A DNA stretch of 64,000 nt from Fimbriimonadaceae bacterium (GCA_019454145.1 CP075366.1:475564-539563); one strand, 5' to 3'. Numbered from the stretch's first letter, positions 43,396 to 51,736 are shown. Notes: a model not told the origin generated them from the letters alone. Numbers and translations are program-made.

Positions 43396-44336
43396 AGTGT
43401 TTCTGTGACTTTCTTCAGGTTTTGAGCACGATCAGGGTCAATTCCTCTTGCTCGTGCCGCCAGCAGGGAAAGCCACTGACCGAATTGAATGTTCCAGAGT
43501 GGCGCCCAAACGCCGACATCTGCGGAAGGTGCCGAGATCACGGTTGCACCCGTAGCCGCGAGATCATCTGGCACTTCGCCGTACAAAATGCAAGCAGTTG
43601 CCGGGTTCGCCAAAGCTTTTGGTCCGTGGTGGAAATCGGCAATGCTATAACTCTTCGCCGCAATGAGCGCGCACTCCATGAGTTTAAGGGCGGTTTCTAC
43701 GGCAGTGCAATAGCTGTATCCTCTCCCTAAAGAAAAAATCGGAGATGACCTGACGACGTGACCGCTGTTTGCGAGGGCCTCATCGTGCACTCTCTCTAAC
43801 CAATCATTATCTGGCAGTTGGATAGATTCCAATTCACCGCCCATTGCCCGCACCATCTGAGCCAACGCCAGCAGGGAAGCAGAGTATGTTTTTGTTGCCG
43901 CGATGCTTTTTTCAATCCCAGTTTCTAGCAAAAGAGTATGGTCGGCTTCGCTTGAGAGTCGACTACCGGCCGTATTTGTGATCGCGAGGGTATCGTGCCC
44001 CTGGCCTTTCATATAGGCGATGACTTCACTTACATCGGGCGCCGCACCCGATTGGCTGATCCCGACCGCTAAACACTTTGGATAGCGAATCTGGCTCTTG
44101 TGCTTTGTAATCACTGAGGGAGCGGCAAGACTGACCGGGATTCTCAGGTGTATTTCGATAAGATATCGCGCAAACAACGCCGCATTATCACTGCTTCCCC
44201 GAGCGGCAAGGAGCACCATATCGAACGACTTGCCCTCTAGGTATTGCTTCAACTCCGCGAGATACCGACCTGCGTTACTAGCCAGCACCTCCGGTTGCTG
44301 CCGGATCTCTTGCTCCATGTGATAACCTAGGGCCAT
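43392..44336 (-). CDS. Double SIS-domain sugar isomerase/deaminase (GlmS-C/NagB-II-like)
   Basis: A 314-aa cytoplasmic protein with two SIS domains and no glutaminase domain. Visible features: MEQEIRQQPEVL, VLLAARGSSDNAALFARYLIE (first SIS), VGISQSGAAPDVSEVIAYMKGQG, and in the second SIS FSLGRGYSYCTAVETALKLME and FHHGPKALAN. This matches the isomerase half of GlmS, as in NagB-II/AgaS-type glucosamine-6-phosphate deaminases. ATG 44336 is preceded by TAGTCT at 7 nt. It overlaps the end of the convergent hydrolase by 4 bp. Confidence 0.82.
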   Translation of the reverse strand: MALGYHMEQEIRQQPEVLASNAGRYLAELKQYLEGKSFDMVLLAARGSSDNAALFARYLIEIHLRIPVSLAAPSVITKHKSQIRYPKCLAVGISQSGAAPDVSEVIAYMKGQGHDTLAITNTAGSRLSSEADHTLLLETGIEKSIAATKTYSASLLALAQMVRAMGGELESIQLPDNDWLERVHDEALANSGHVVRSSPIFSLGRGYSYCTAVETALKLMECALIAAKSYSIADFHHGPKALANPATACILYGEVPDDLAATGATVISAPSADVGVWAPLWNIQFGQWLSLLAARARGIDPDRAQNLKKVTETL

Positions 44337-44343
44337 TCCGACA

Positions 44344-44349
44344 AGACTA
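44344..44349 (-). promoter_or_regulatory. -10 box of a putative leaderless promoter
   Basis: TAGTCT on the minus strand ends 7 nt before ATG 44336 of the SIS gene. No ribosome binding site is present between them. Confidence 0.42.
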
Positions 44350-44446
44350 CCCATCTGAGGTAGCGTGAGTTTGGCCCAATGGTCAGCTTAGGCGAAGCGT
44401 CGCCCGGGCATGACGCGTCTTGAACCATTAAGGAATTGAATTGGTT

Positions 44447-45463
44447 ATGGTGATCCCTTTTATTGCAACGGTGTTGGCATTTCAGGCAAACGATGTCAAG
44501 GTTTACGAAAGTAAACCAACTGACCTTAAATTTAGCTATCCTGCCGACTGGAAACTCAAAAAGGATCGCCTTTACGATGAGTTTTCGTTTGAAATTGAAG
44601 GGAAGCCTGTCACCGTTCAGGTGATGGTCACACAGATGAACTATCCCAAGGATCACTGGCAGACTGTGAACCGGGAAGTCAACGAAAACAACTACCGGCA
44701 AGTTCTTAAGCAGTGGGAAGAAGAATTGCTCGGTGTTCCTCTGCTCCTTCTGCGTGTTCGAGATACGGCTAAGGCGGAGCCGCAGATCATTGTCACCGGA
44801 TTGCTGTACAGTGCTCGGCAAGACAAAATGCTATTCCGCCTCAATGCGAACGAAAGCGTAGCGGCTCAAGCGGAAAACATTTGGACCAATGTTTTGCTCA
44901 GCTCAAACACGATCTCAGGGGTTCTGCCAAATGTTCCGAATGGTGGCACAACTGAAAATGTGCCAGTCAATACCTCTGGGGGAGATTCCAACGTTCAGGT
45001 CATCGCTCCGCCAACAAATAAGCCCGATAAATCTGTCCGCGGCGAGGCCAAAGTTAAAATCGATCAATCCAGCGGATTGATGATGTTTTTCCCAACTACA
45101 TGGAGCTTTAAAGACAATTCACTAGCACGGGAGGCCACGAAAGTAACGGTTACTCATGGAATCGGTGACGAACGTGTTGCTCGATCTGCTTGGCTAAAAG
45201 TTTGTGGGAACGCACTTAATAGAATCAATGCCGTAGTCAGCCGAAAAGAAACTGAACCCAAATACACAAAGGCGGGCTTCAAAGGCTCGGTCATGACCCG
45301 AACAGGTGCGGTCGGTGACTACGAGGAATTCCAGTGGATTGCCTACGGTTCGTCAAGTGGATACTTCTACACGCTTGAATGGAGTGGCACTCCAGCTGAC
45401 TTCGAAAAAGTCAAAGACTCGCTAACCGAACTTTATCAACTTACTGCGGTAGCCCCTGAGTGA
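44447..45463 (+). CDS. Unrecognised exported protein, PsbP/DcrB-like halves
   Basis: A 338-aa protein with a very short hydrophobic N-terminus (MVIPFIATVLAFQA). It has two similar halves (about 20-150 and 205-335) joined by a Pro/Asn/Gly linker. Each half has a FSYPADWKLKK- or FFPTTWSFKDN-type start, as in PsbP/DcrB-fold domains. No function can be assigned. Its stop overlaps the tsaB start (GTGA), so it heads the operon with tsaB and murB. Confidence 0.6.
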   Translation: MVIPFIATVLAFQANDVKVYESKPTDLKFSYPADWKLKKDRLYDEFSFEIEGKPVTVQVMVTQMNYPKDHWQTVNREVNENNYRQVLKQWEEELLGVPLLLLRVRDTAKAEPQIIVTGLLYSARQDKMLFRLNANESVAAQAENIWTNVLLSSNTISGVLPNVPNGGTTENVPVNTSGGDSNVQVIAPPTNKPDKSVRGEAKVKIDQSSGLMMFFPTTWSFKDNSLAREATKVTVTHGIGDERVARSAWLKVCGNALNRINAVVSRKETEPKYTKAGFKGSVMTRTGAVGDYEEFQWIAYGSSSGYFYTLEWSGTPADFEKVKDSLTELYQLTAVAPE

Positions 45464-46023
45464 TCCTCGCGATTTCGACATCTAGCCAATATGCGGTTGT
45501 CGCTTGGTTTTCACGCGATGAATTGGTGTGGCGAAAATCTGTGGAGAGCAAACGAGCGGCTTCTAACGCAATTCTTTCGATGATTGAAGAATCAGGCTTC
45601 AAACTGAACGAAGCTACGGAAATTTTGGTTGATGTCGGCCCGGGGAGCTTTACCGGGGTTCGAGTTGGTCTAACCCTTGCCAAAATGTGGGGCGAGTTGC
45701 TATCTGCGCCGATCTATGCAGTTAGTACATTTGATCTGGTTAATCCAAATGAGGCTGTAGCCATTCCAAGCAAGAAGTCCGAAGTATACGTTCGCATCCC
45801 AGAGCAAGAACCGACCACGATGACTCCAGACGAAGCCTTAGCAAACGGAATTAAGATTGCCGAGGAACTTGAACTGCAAAATCTGCTCAACGAGCTTCCA
45901 GACGACCATTTTCGAAAGCTAGTGAGTTCGCTAGAGTTAGTCCCCGAATACGTTTCTCAGCCCAATATCAGCATCGCTAAGCAAACTCACATCATGGGAG
46001 AAACATTCACCCATGGCCAGTAA
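45460..46023 (+). CDS. tsaB: tRNA threonylcarbamoyladenosine biosynthesis protein TsaB
   Basis: A 187-aa ASKHA-fold protein that partners TsaD in making the t6A base at tRNA position 37. The N-terminal ILAISTSSQYAVVAW (usually LAIDTS) and the diagnostic VDVGPGSFTGVRVGLTLAKMWG are present. The C-terminal part is short and divergent. It starts at GTG 45460 inside the stop of the preceding gene and overlaps murB by 11 bp. Confidence 0.87.
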   Translation: MILAISTSSQYAVVAWFSRDELVWRKSVESKRAASNAILSMIEESGFKLNEATEILVDVGPGSFTGVRVGLTLAKMWGELLSAPIYAVSTFDLVNPNEAVAIPSKKSEVYVRIPEQEPTTMTPDEALANGIKIAEELELQNLLNELPDDHFRKLVSSLELVPEYVSQPNISIAKQTHIMGETFTHGQ

Positions 46024-46984
46024 TGCGATTGAGATACACGAGCAGTACGACCTCAAGTTGCTCACCACCCTCAAAGCTGGTGGAAGGGCGTCCAAATTAT
46101 GTTTCGCCAGATCAAGGGATTCACTCGCTGAAGTTTCCAAGTTTGCTTACCAAACGGGATTGAAGCACACGGTTCTTGGTTGGGGGAGCAACGTTCTTCC
46201 TTCGGATAATGGCGTCCCAGGATTGGTGACCGTCAATTTAGCCACTCAGATTCAGATATCCCGCGATGGAACTGTAACGGCCGATTGCGGAGCTGGGCTC
46301 CAGGAACTATTCCTTAAAACGGCACAGGCTGGCTTAGGAGGTTTATCGTTTGCCGTTGGGATTCCCGGCACAGTCGGTGGCGCATTAGTGAGCAACGCTG
46401 GTGCATACCGCAGTAACGTCAGTCGCTATTTGGTGGAAATAGAGGCTATCCGTGATGGAGTACGAGAATGGCTCACACCGGAGTTCATGCAGTTCAGCTA
46501 CCGCGATTCCATACTCAGGCAAGTCAATCCACCTTCTATTACACTGCTTGCCGTAAAGCTCAAACTGGAACATGGCGATGCAAAACAGATTTACGACGAT
46601 GCTCGGGAATTCCAACGACAAAGAATCGGTAAGCAACCTCCTTCGGCTAGCGCGGGATCGTTTTTCAAGAATGTCAATGATGCCGAACTTGCCGCATCAT
46701 TGACGTCACTCCCTTTGCCACTGAAAGATGCGGGTGTTGTTCCTGCGGGATATCTTATCGAGCAATGCGGACTAAAAGGGAAGCGATTTGGCGGAGCGAT
46801 GGTAGGCGCACGTCACGCTAACTTTGTTCTCAACGTGGCGGGTGCAACTGCCAGCGAAATCCGCCGACTTGCCGAATATGTGAACGCGCAGGTTCATAAA
46901 GAATTCGGCGTTTGGCTAGAAGAAGAAGCTCTCTACTTGGGAGACTGGTCGCATTGGCAGACCACCGGGGAACTCACGGAGTAA
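46013..46984 (+). CDS. murB: UDP-N-acetylmuramate dehydrogenase MurB
   Basis: A 323-aa flavoenzyme that reduces UDP-GlcNAc-enolpyruvate in peptidoglycan synthesis. FAD-binding blocks: TTLKAGGRA, VLGWGSNVLPSDNGVPGLV, LSFAVGIPGTVGGALVSNAGAY. The substrate region has FSYRDSIL and the catalytic Ser in SASAGSFFKN, then LIEQCGLKGKRFGGAMV with HANFVLN. It ends the unit with tsaB. Confidence 0.93.
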   Translation: MASNAIEIHEQYDLKLLTTLKAGGRASKLCFARSRDSLAEVSKFAYQTGLKHTVLGWGSNVLPSDNGVPGLVTVNLATQIQISRDGTVTADCGAGLQELFLKTAQAGLGGLSFAVGIPGTVGGALVSNAGAYRSNVSRYLVEIEAIRDGVREWLTPEFMQFSYRDSILRQVNPPSITLLAVKLKLEHGDAKQIYDDAREFQRQRIGKQPPSASAGSFFKNVNDAELAASLTSLPLPLKDAGVVPAGYLIEQCGLKGKRFGGAMVGARHANFVLNVAGATASEIRRLAEYVNAQVHKEFGVWLEEEALYLGDWSHWQTTGELTE

Positions 46985-47013
46985 TCCGGGCATACTAATA
47001 CACTCATGGAAAG

Positions 47014-47174
47014 TTGCCTGTCGTCGCAACGCCGCTTGTAAAGCCACGCGATTCAGTAGTCAATCTGGTGCGCCAGAGCAATCGGTGGAAAGAATCCCGG
47101 GATAGTTGAGACAGCCACTGGCACCTACTGGTATTATTTCTGTTATCACAGCGATGAAGCTGACACGACAGCAA
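47014..47174 (+). ncRNA. Structured leader RNA upstream of glnA
   Basis: The 264-bp gap before glnA has no open frame but strong RNA structure. TTGCCTGTCGT (47014-47024) pairs with ACGACAGCAA (47165-47174) over 10 bp with one bulged base, closing about 160 nt. Inside, CTGG-TGCG-CCAG (47065-47076) is a hairpin with a UNCG-type loop. The first arm can instead fold locally (GTTGC with GCAAC), a possible switch. A strong terminator follows at once. CATACT at 46991-46996 is a candidate -10 box. It does not match the known glnA RNA motifs I can recall; a separate small RNA is an alternative. Confidence 0.5.
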
Positions 47175-47176
47175 TG

Positions 47177-47216
47177 GAGCCCCTGGGGAGTAGAGTCCCG
47201 GGGGCTCTTGTCTTTT
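47177..47216 (+). terminator. Intrinsic terminator or attenuator in the glnA leader
   Basis: GAGCCCCTGGG (47177-47187) pairs with CCCGGGGGCTC (47197-47207), with one G-T pair, followed by TTGTCTTTT. It ends 32 nt before the glnA start, so transcripts from upstream must read through it, or it ends a small RNA. Confidence 0.82.
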
Positions 47217-47248
47217 GAGTTAGCTAAAATCGTTCTGGGGAAAATAAA

Positions 47249-48658
47249 ATGACGGGAACCGAAGCACTCGATTTAATTCACAAGAACAAGGCTAAATTCG
47301 TCGATATCAGATTTACAGATCCGTTTGGTATGTGGCATCACTTCACTGTTCCATCACAAATGTTTGATCTAGATGCATTTGAAGACGGTCTGCCTTTTGA
47401 TGGTTCCAGTATCCGGGGGTTCAAATCCATCAATGAATCGGATATGTTGCTTCGTCCCGATCCAGAAAGCGTGTTCATGGATCCCTTTACCGAGCACCCT
47501 ACAGCGATTGTCATCTGCGATATTGAAGACCCAATTACCCGCGAACCATATTCCCGTGACCCTCGCTACGTTGCCCGCAAAGGCCTGGAATATCTAAAAT
47601 CCACAGGAATTGCCGACATCGCTTACTTCGGGCCAGAAGCAGAGTTCTTTGTTTTCGACAAAATGTCGTTTTCGGTAACCCCAAACAAGTCGTTCTACGA
47701 AATTGATAGCCTCGAAGCATGGTGGAACAGTGGGGCAGAGGATGCCACCGGCTACAGCCACCGTGTAAAAGGCGGATACTTCCCAACCGCGCCGGCTGAC
47801 CGCCTGAATGATATGCGCGCAAATATGTGCCTGGCTTTGGAAGATGTAGGGATCACCGTCGAAATCCACCACCACGAAGTCGGTGCCGCTGGTCAGTGCG
47901 AAATTGATGTCCGCTACGACGAGCTTCTACGCATGGCCGACAAAATGCAGAAGTACAAGTATGTGATCAAGAATGTCGCTGCTCAGTACGGATGCGCCGC
48001 GACATTCATGCCCAAGCCTGTGTTCGGCGACAACGGAAGTGGAATGCACGTTCACCAATCCCTTTGGAAGAACGGCGAAAACCTGTTCTACGATGATGCT
48101 GGTTATGCGGGTCTGAGCGATACCGCGCGCTACTACATCGGCGGATTGCTCAAGCACGCTCCAGCTCTGCTGGCGTTCACCAACCCATCCACCAACAGCT
48201 ACCGCCGATTGGTTCCTGGCTACGAAGCACCAATTAACTTGGTCTATTCCGCACGAAACCGATCCGCTTGTATCCGAATCCCGATGGTTGGCAATTCGCC
48301 CAAGGCTAAGCGTGTCGAGTTCCGAATCCCCGATCCAACCGCGAATCCTTATCTTGCGTTCACCGCAATGATGCTCGCTGGTCTGGATGGAATTCAAAAC
48401 AAGATCGAGCCACCGGCACCGGTTGACAAAGACCTGTACGAACTGGCTCCGGAAGAAAAGGCGGACATCGCGCAAACCCCGGCTTCACTGGCAGAAGTTT
48501 TGACTGCGTTGGAAGAAGATCACGAATTCCTCACCCGAGGCGACGTGTTCACCGAGGACCTCATCGAATCCTACATTGCCTTCAAGCGAGTGCATGAAGT
48601 CGAAGCGGTGGCTCTGCGACCCCACCCGATGGAGTTCTATCTCTACAACGACTGCTAA
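47249..48658 (+). CDS. glnA: Glutamine synthetase type I
   Basis: A 469-aa ammonia-assimilation enzyme, normal length for GSI. Key blocks: [97 protein letters not shown] and [17 protein letters not shown]. The DLYELAPEE segment carries the tyrosine used for adenylylation in GSI-beta enzymes. GGGGAAAATAAA precedes ATG 47249. The upstream structured RNA and terminator suggest control by attenuation. Confidence 0.96.
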   Translation: MTGTEALDLIHKNKAKFVDIRFTDPFGMWHHFTVPSQMFDLDAFEDGLPFDGSSIRGFKSINESDMLLRPDPESVFMDPFTEHPTAIVICDIEDPITREPYSRDPRYVARKGLEYLKSTGIADIAYFGPEAEFFVFDKMSFSVTPNKSFYEIDSLEAWWNSGAEDATGYSHRVKGGYFPTAPADRLNDMRANMCLALEDVGITVEIHHHEVGAAGQCEIDVRYDELLRMADKMQKYKYVIKNVAAQYGCAATFMPKPVFGDNGSGMHVHQSLWKNGENLFYDDAGYAGLSDTARYYIGGLLKHAPALLAFTNPSTNSYRRLVPGYEAPINLVYSARNRSACIRIPMVGNSPKAKRVEFRIPDPTANPYLAFTAMMLAGLDGIQNKIEPPAPVDKDLYELAPEEKADIAQTPASLAEVLTALEEDHEFLTRGDVFTEDLIESYIAFKRVHEVEAVALRPHPMEFYLYNDC

Positions 48659-48667
48659 ACTACGACA

Positions 48668-48809
48668 CACTGGTTAAAACCAGTGCCAGCCACCAAGGCA
48701 TATTTTGGTGCTAATCCTCCCTCCCCAGTAGTTTGGGGAGGGAAGGGCGGGGTTGTTCCATGTTTATTGACAACCCTCCTCTTAGTCTCCTCCCAAACTT
48801 GGGAGGAGA
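48668..48809 (+). repeat. REP-like hairpin array, copy 1
   Basis: Between glnA and nrdB lie an 18-bp perfect palindrome with 8-bp arms (48668-48685), CACCAA/TTGGTG (48691-48710), CCCTCCCCA/TGGGGAGGG (48719-48742), GGTTGT/ACAACC (48751-48775) and an 11-bp perfect stem with 2-nt loop (48786-48809). CACTGGTTAAA and the TTTGGGGA...AGGG.GGGGTTG segment recur at 52983-53060. The first hairpins may also end glnA transcription. Confidence 0.6.
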
Positions 48810-48863
48810 GAGCGCAAAAGCAATTCTGCATTTAATTCAGAAGCAACTCAGCATGACAAAACC

Positions 48864-49038
48864 CTGTTACTTTTACCGGGTGGAAAAGCGGTGAGAATCA
48901 TCCCGCAAAAAGCATGAATCAAACGGCGATTTCGGCTCGTCTGGAACCCCGCATGTTGTAACCTGAACATGCTATCAACCCCACATCTTGTAGCGGGAAG
49001 AATACAAGAGCAATAGTCGGAGTCATGTAGAAATACAG
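48864..49038 (+). promoter_or_regulatory. Candidate cobalamin-type riboswitch before nrdB
   Basis: About 175 nt closed by CTGTTACTTTTAC (48864-48876) with GTAGAAATACAG (49027-49038). In order it contains GGTGAGAATC (48890-48899) inside GCGG/CCGC, a GCATGTT/AACATGC hairpin (48951-48972), GCGGGAAG (48993-49000) and AGTCGG (49015-49020). These recall the GGTGxxAATCC, GGTGGGAAG and AGYCxG elements of adenosylcobalamin riboswitches, in the same order and near the same distances, but the 3' ACCTGCC box is degenerate. Cobalamin riboswitches are known before class I ribonucleotide reductase genes in other bacteria. It ends 72 nt before the nrdB start. Confidence 0.38.
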
Positions 49039-49110
49039 CGATAACGAGTGGGTAATATAGACAAGCGTCTACTGGGACGCAAAGGCAGATTCACTCTGGG
49101 AAATCATCGA

Positions 49111-50199
49111 ATGGATACGATTCAAATTAAAGTAGGCGAAAGGTCGTTCACCCTCGACCGAGAAAAAGCAGAAGCCGCGCAAGTCGCTAAGTCCGTCATC
49201 AACGGTCGCGAAACCATGACGTTCAACCTTCTGCCGCTCAAATACACCTGGGCGTACACGCTTTACCGGACGATGAAGGCCAACCACTGGGAGCCGGAAG
49301 ATATCCCCATGCAGCGCGACATCGAGCAATGGCGCAGCGATAACGACCTCAGCGACGTTGACCGCTGGGTCATCCGCATGGCGATAGGCTACTTCAGCGC
49401 GGCGGAAGGAATCGTAGGCGACAACATCCTGCACGTTGTTCGCGAAAATGTCACCGCCAGCGAGCTCAAATTGGTGCTCGGACGCCACGCCCACGAAGAA
49501 AATATCCACGCCGACAGCCTGCTTTACATGATTTCCAGCCTAGGCATCAATCCGCACGAATGCGAGGCGATGTTCGAAGACGTTCCCACCATCAAGCGCA
49601 AAAACGAATTTGTCACCCGCATCAGCCAGAGTATGCGGCGCGATATTGACCTCACCAAAACCGAAAACAAGCAGTTACTCGCACGCAACATTTTTATGTT
49701 CGGTCAGTGCATGGAAGGCACCCAGTTCTACGGCTTATTCGGCATGGTTCTCAGCCTGTACCGCCAGGGCAAGTTCCCAGGCATCGGGCAAATGTTCAGC
49801 TACACCTTGCGCGACGAAAGTAACCATATCGAGCTGTTCCGCCAACTGCTCATGGAACTCGTGGACGAAAACCCCGATATCTGGACGAGCGAATTCAAAC
49901 TAGAACTCGTGAATACGATGAAGGAAGCGGTGAACCTCGAAAAAGAGTTCATCCGCGACTGCCTTCCAGTTGCCGCTGTCGGCCTGAGCGCTGAGGAGTT
50001 CATGCAATACATTGATTACATCGCCGACCGCCGGCTGGAAGGCTGTGGCCTACCCGCCATGAACCCCGGCATCGCCAATCCTCTGCCTTGGCTCGCGGAA
50101 ATGATGGACATCAAGAAAGAGAAGAACTTCTTTGAAGGCCGGGTGACGGAATATCAAAAGTCATCGGCTCTGAATGCAGTCGATGACGACGAGTTGTAA
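49111..50199 (+). CDS. nrdB: Ribonucleotide reductase small subunit, class Ic-like
   Basis: A 362-aa R2 subunit that supplies the radical or high-valent metal site for deoxyribonucleotide synthesis. Metal ligands can be placed at Glu99 (FSAAEG), Glu130 and His133 (HEENIH), Glu202, Glu236 and His239 (RDESNHIE). The usual radical Tyr (His+4) is Leu137, with Tyr139 at His+6, and the first ligand is Glu instead of Asp. This matches the Chlamydia-type class Ic (Mn/Fe) pattern. The frame opens at GTG 49048, but ATG 49111 fits the family. The large subunit gene is not adjacent. The 3' end is duplicated at 51715-51732. Confidence 0.9.
   Translation: MDTIQIKVGERSFTLDREKAEAAQVAKSVINGRETMTFNLLPLKYTWAYTLYRTMKANHWEPEDIPMQRDIEQWRSDNDLSDVDRWVIRMAIGYFSAAEGIVGDNILHVVRENVTASELKLVLGRHAHEENIHADSLLYMISSLGINPHECEAMFEDVPTIKRKNEFVTRISQSMRRDIDLTKTENKQLLARNIFMFGQCMEGTQFYGLFGMVLSLYRQGKFPGIGQMFSYTLRDESNHIELFRQLLMELVDENPDIWTSEFKLELVNTMKEAVNLEKEFIRDCLPVAAVGLSAEEFMQYIDYIADRRLEGCGLPAMNPGIANPLPWLAEMMDIKKEKNFFEGRVTEYQKSSALNAVDDDEL
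50182..50199 (+). repeat. Direct repeat, left copy (3' end of nrdB)
   Basis: GATGACGACGAGTTGTAA, the last five codons and stop of nrdB, recurs at 51715-51732 with one change. The two copies flank 1.5 kb holding the PIN gene and a RAYT fragment. Confidence 0.75.
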
Positions 50200-50229
50200 A
50201 CATTAATCGACTTAACGCAGAATAATGAA

Positions 50230-51549
50230 ATGACGTCAATGCACGATCTGTTCAGGCATCATTATCGGCTTAACGAGTCTGAAAAACAGTCACTTTGGGA
50301 AAATTGTGAATTTGCTTTAGACGCGAATGTACTCCTAAACGTGTACAGATATGATGATGAAACCCGCGAAGCTTTTTTCGAAATTCTCGCTGCCCTGAAG
50401 GATCGTATTTGGATACCTCACCAGTCTGCCAAAGAATTTTTCGAAAACCGCATTTCAGTGATTCAGGAGCCAGTTAAACAGTTTGAGGAACTAAGTGTAA
50501 CTCTCGATAAACTGACTGAAAAAATAAATATTGCTAAGTATTCAAAAAGTACTCATCTGAATGTTGAAAATATTGTAGATATAATAGAAAGAGCAGTAGC
50601 TGATGCTAAAAGTAGCATTTCCTCTCATAAGGATCGTCACAGAGACTTGATACGAGACGATTCCTATTTAACCAAATTAACGAGTTTAATTTCTGAACGA
50701 ATAGGCCAACCATATGACGAAAATGAATTGAATAAAATTTTAAAAATTGCTCAGCAGAGAATAAACAATTCCACACCTCCAGGGTATAAAGATGCTGGTA
50801 AAGGCGAGCCTGAATGTTATGGAGATACCATTGTTTGGTTTCAACTAATATCAAGAGCAAAAGAAACAAAACGACCAATTATTCTAATTACTGATGACAA
50901 AAAAGAAGACTGGTGGGAAATCATTAAGGGCGAAAGGCTGGGGCCCAGGCCGGAACTGCGAGCTGAGATGTTTGCTGAAGCACAAGTGGATTTCGGGACT
51001 ATTAATTCTGCTAACTTTTTCGAACATAGTGGAAAGGGGTTGTCCATAAACGTTAAAAAGGCTAGTGTGGAAAATGCAAAGGATGTATCTGCTGGTATCG
51101 ATAGTAGTCTGCTGAGCCATTGGTATACTAATTTCGACGTTGAGCCACCTGATAAATCAGCAATATGGATTAAAAGTTTTGAATACGCAATAATCAATTC
51201 CTTGGCAAAAAAAGGGCTATTTCTTCAAACAAGTAAATATTCCTTTTGTGATTATGAGGCAATTCAAAATGATGCAAGTATCTTTTTTAGCTTTAAGCGC
51301 ATTCAGGAAATTCGCACTATGTATAATCATATACAAATGTTTGCAAAGCACATATATGGTCTAGATCAATCTAAAGCCGAATTTAGATTGTATTTCGTTT
51401 TTGATAATGAAGAAAGTGGGCTGCAGGCAATAGATAGCGTTTACGCATTAGCAAACTTCAAGGGATCTTTCTTCAGAGTGCATATAGGCTTTCTAACCGA
51501 GTTTTCAGGTTACCAAGAGATTGGATTCTTATATCTAGGAAGTCCGTAA
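50230..51549 (+). CDS. PIN-like domain (PIN_8 type) protein
   Basis: A 439-aa protein. The N-terminal region (about 25-225) looks like the PIN_8 nuclease-like domain: FALDANVLLNVYRYDDETRE with the first acidic residue, RIWIPHQSAKEFFENR, a conserved acidic KGEPECYGDTIVWFQLI and PIILITDDKKEDWWE. The remaining 200 residues match nothing I recognise and may be a target or sensor domain. It is clearly more AT-rich than its neighbours and is enclosed by a direct repeat of the nrdB end, both signs of acquisition. PIN_8 proteins are often found in mobile or defence settings; a defence role is only a possibility. Confidence 0.78.
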   Translation: MTSMHDLFRHHYRLNESEKQSLWENCEFALDANVLLNVYRYDDETREAFFEILAALKDRIWIPHQSAKEFFENRISVIQEPVKQFEELSVTLDKLTEKINIAKYSKSTHLNVENIVDIIERAVADAKSSISSHKDRHRDLIRDDSYLTKLTSLISERIGQPYDENELNKILKIAQQRINNSTPPGYKDAGKGEPECYGDTIVWFQLISRAKETKRPIILITDDKKEDWWEIIKGERLGPRPELRAEMFAEAQVDFGTINSANFFEHSGKGLSINVKKASVENAKDVSAGIDSSLLSHWYTNFDVEPPDKSAIWIKSFEYAIINSLAKKGLFLQTSKYSFCDYEAIQNDASIFFSFKRIQEIRTMYNHIQMFAKHIYGLDQSKAEFRLYFVFDNEESGLQAIDSVYALANFKGSFFRVHIGFLTEFSGYQEIGFLYLGSP

Positions 51550-51603
51550 AGAACTATATGGTACTTTGAATATATGTCAAGTGTGCGTGGATATAGGAAT
51601 CTA

Positions 51604-51713
51604 ATGAGGTGGCAGAACTTCTCAGTCTAGCGAGGACGTCTCCGACACTAGCGGGCGGATGGAGTCCAGTATTACGCAAGTTCCGCCACAAACACCCACT
51701 CGAAGTACACGGG
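51604..51713 (+). pseudogene. Truncated RAYT gene fragment
   Basis: About 110 bp that closely match the first codons of the intact RAYT gene at 52504, from GGTGGCAGAACTTCTCA to the ACAAACACCCACTCGAAG region. It has an in-frame TAG where the intact gene has TGG, a 1-bp deletion near 51677, and stops abruptly at the second copy of the nrdB tail. Upstream TGTCAAGTG is shared too, so the duplicated piece began before the start codon. Confidence 0.82.
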
Positions 51714-51714
51714 G

Positions 51715-51732
51715 GATGACGACGAGTTATAA
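51715..51732 (+). repeat. Direct repeat, right copy (duplicated nrdB tail)
   Basis: GATGACGACGAGTTATAA repeats the nrdB 3' end with 17 of 18 bases identical. It joins the RAYT fragment on its left to the terminator hairpin on its right. Confidence 0.75.
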
Positions 51733-51736
51733 GAAG

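Noticed and set aside
48668-48809. Closely spaced palindromes that could be read as a CRISPR array
   Set aside because: The hairpins differ in sequence, spacing is irregular, and no cas gene is present; REP-like arrays or terminators fit better.
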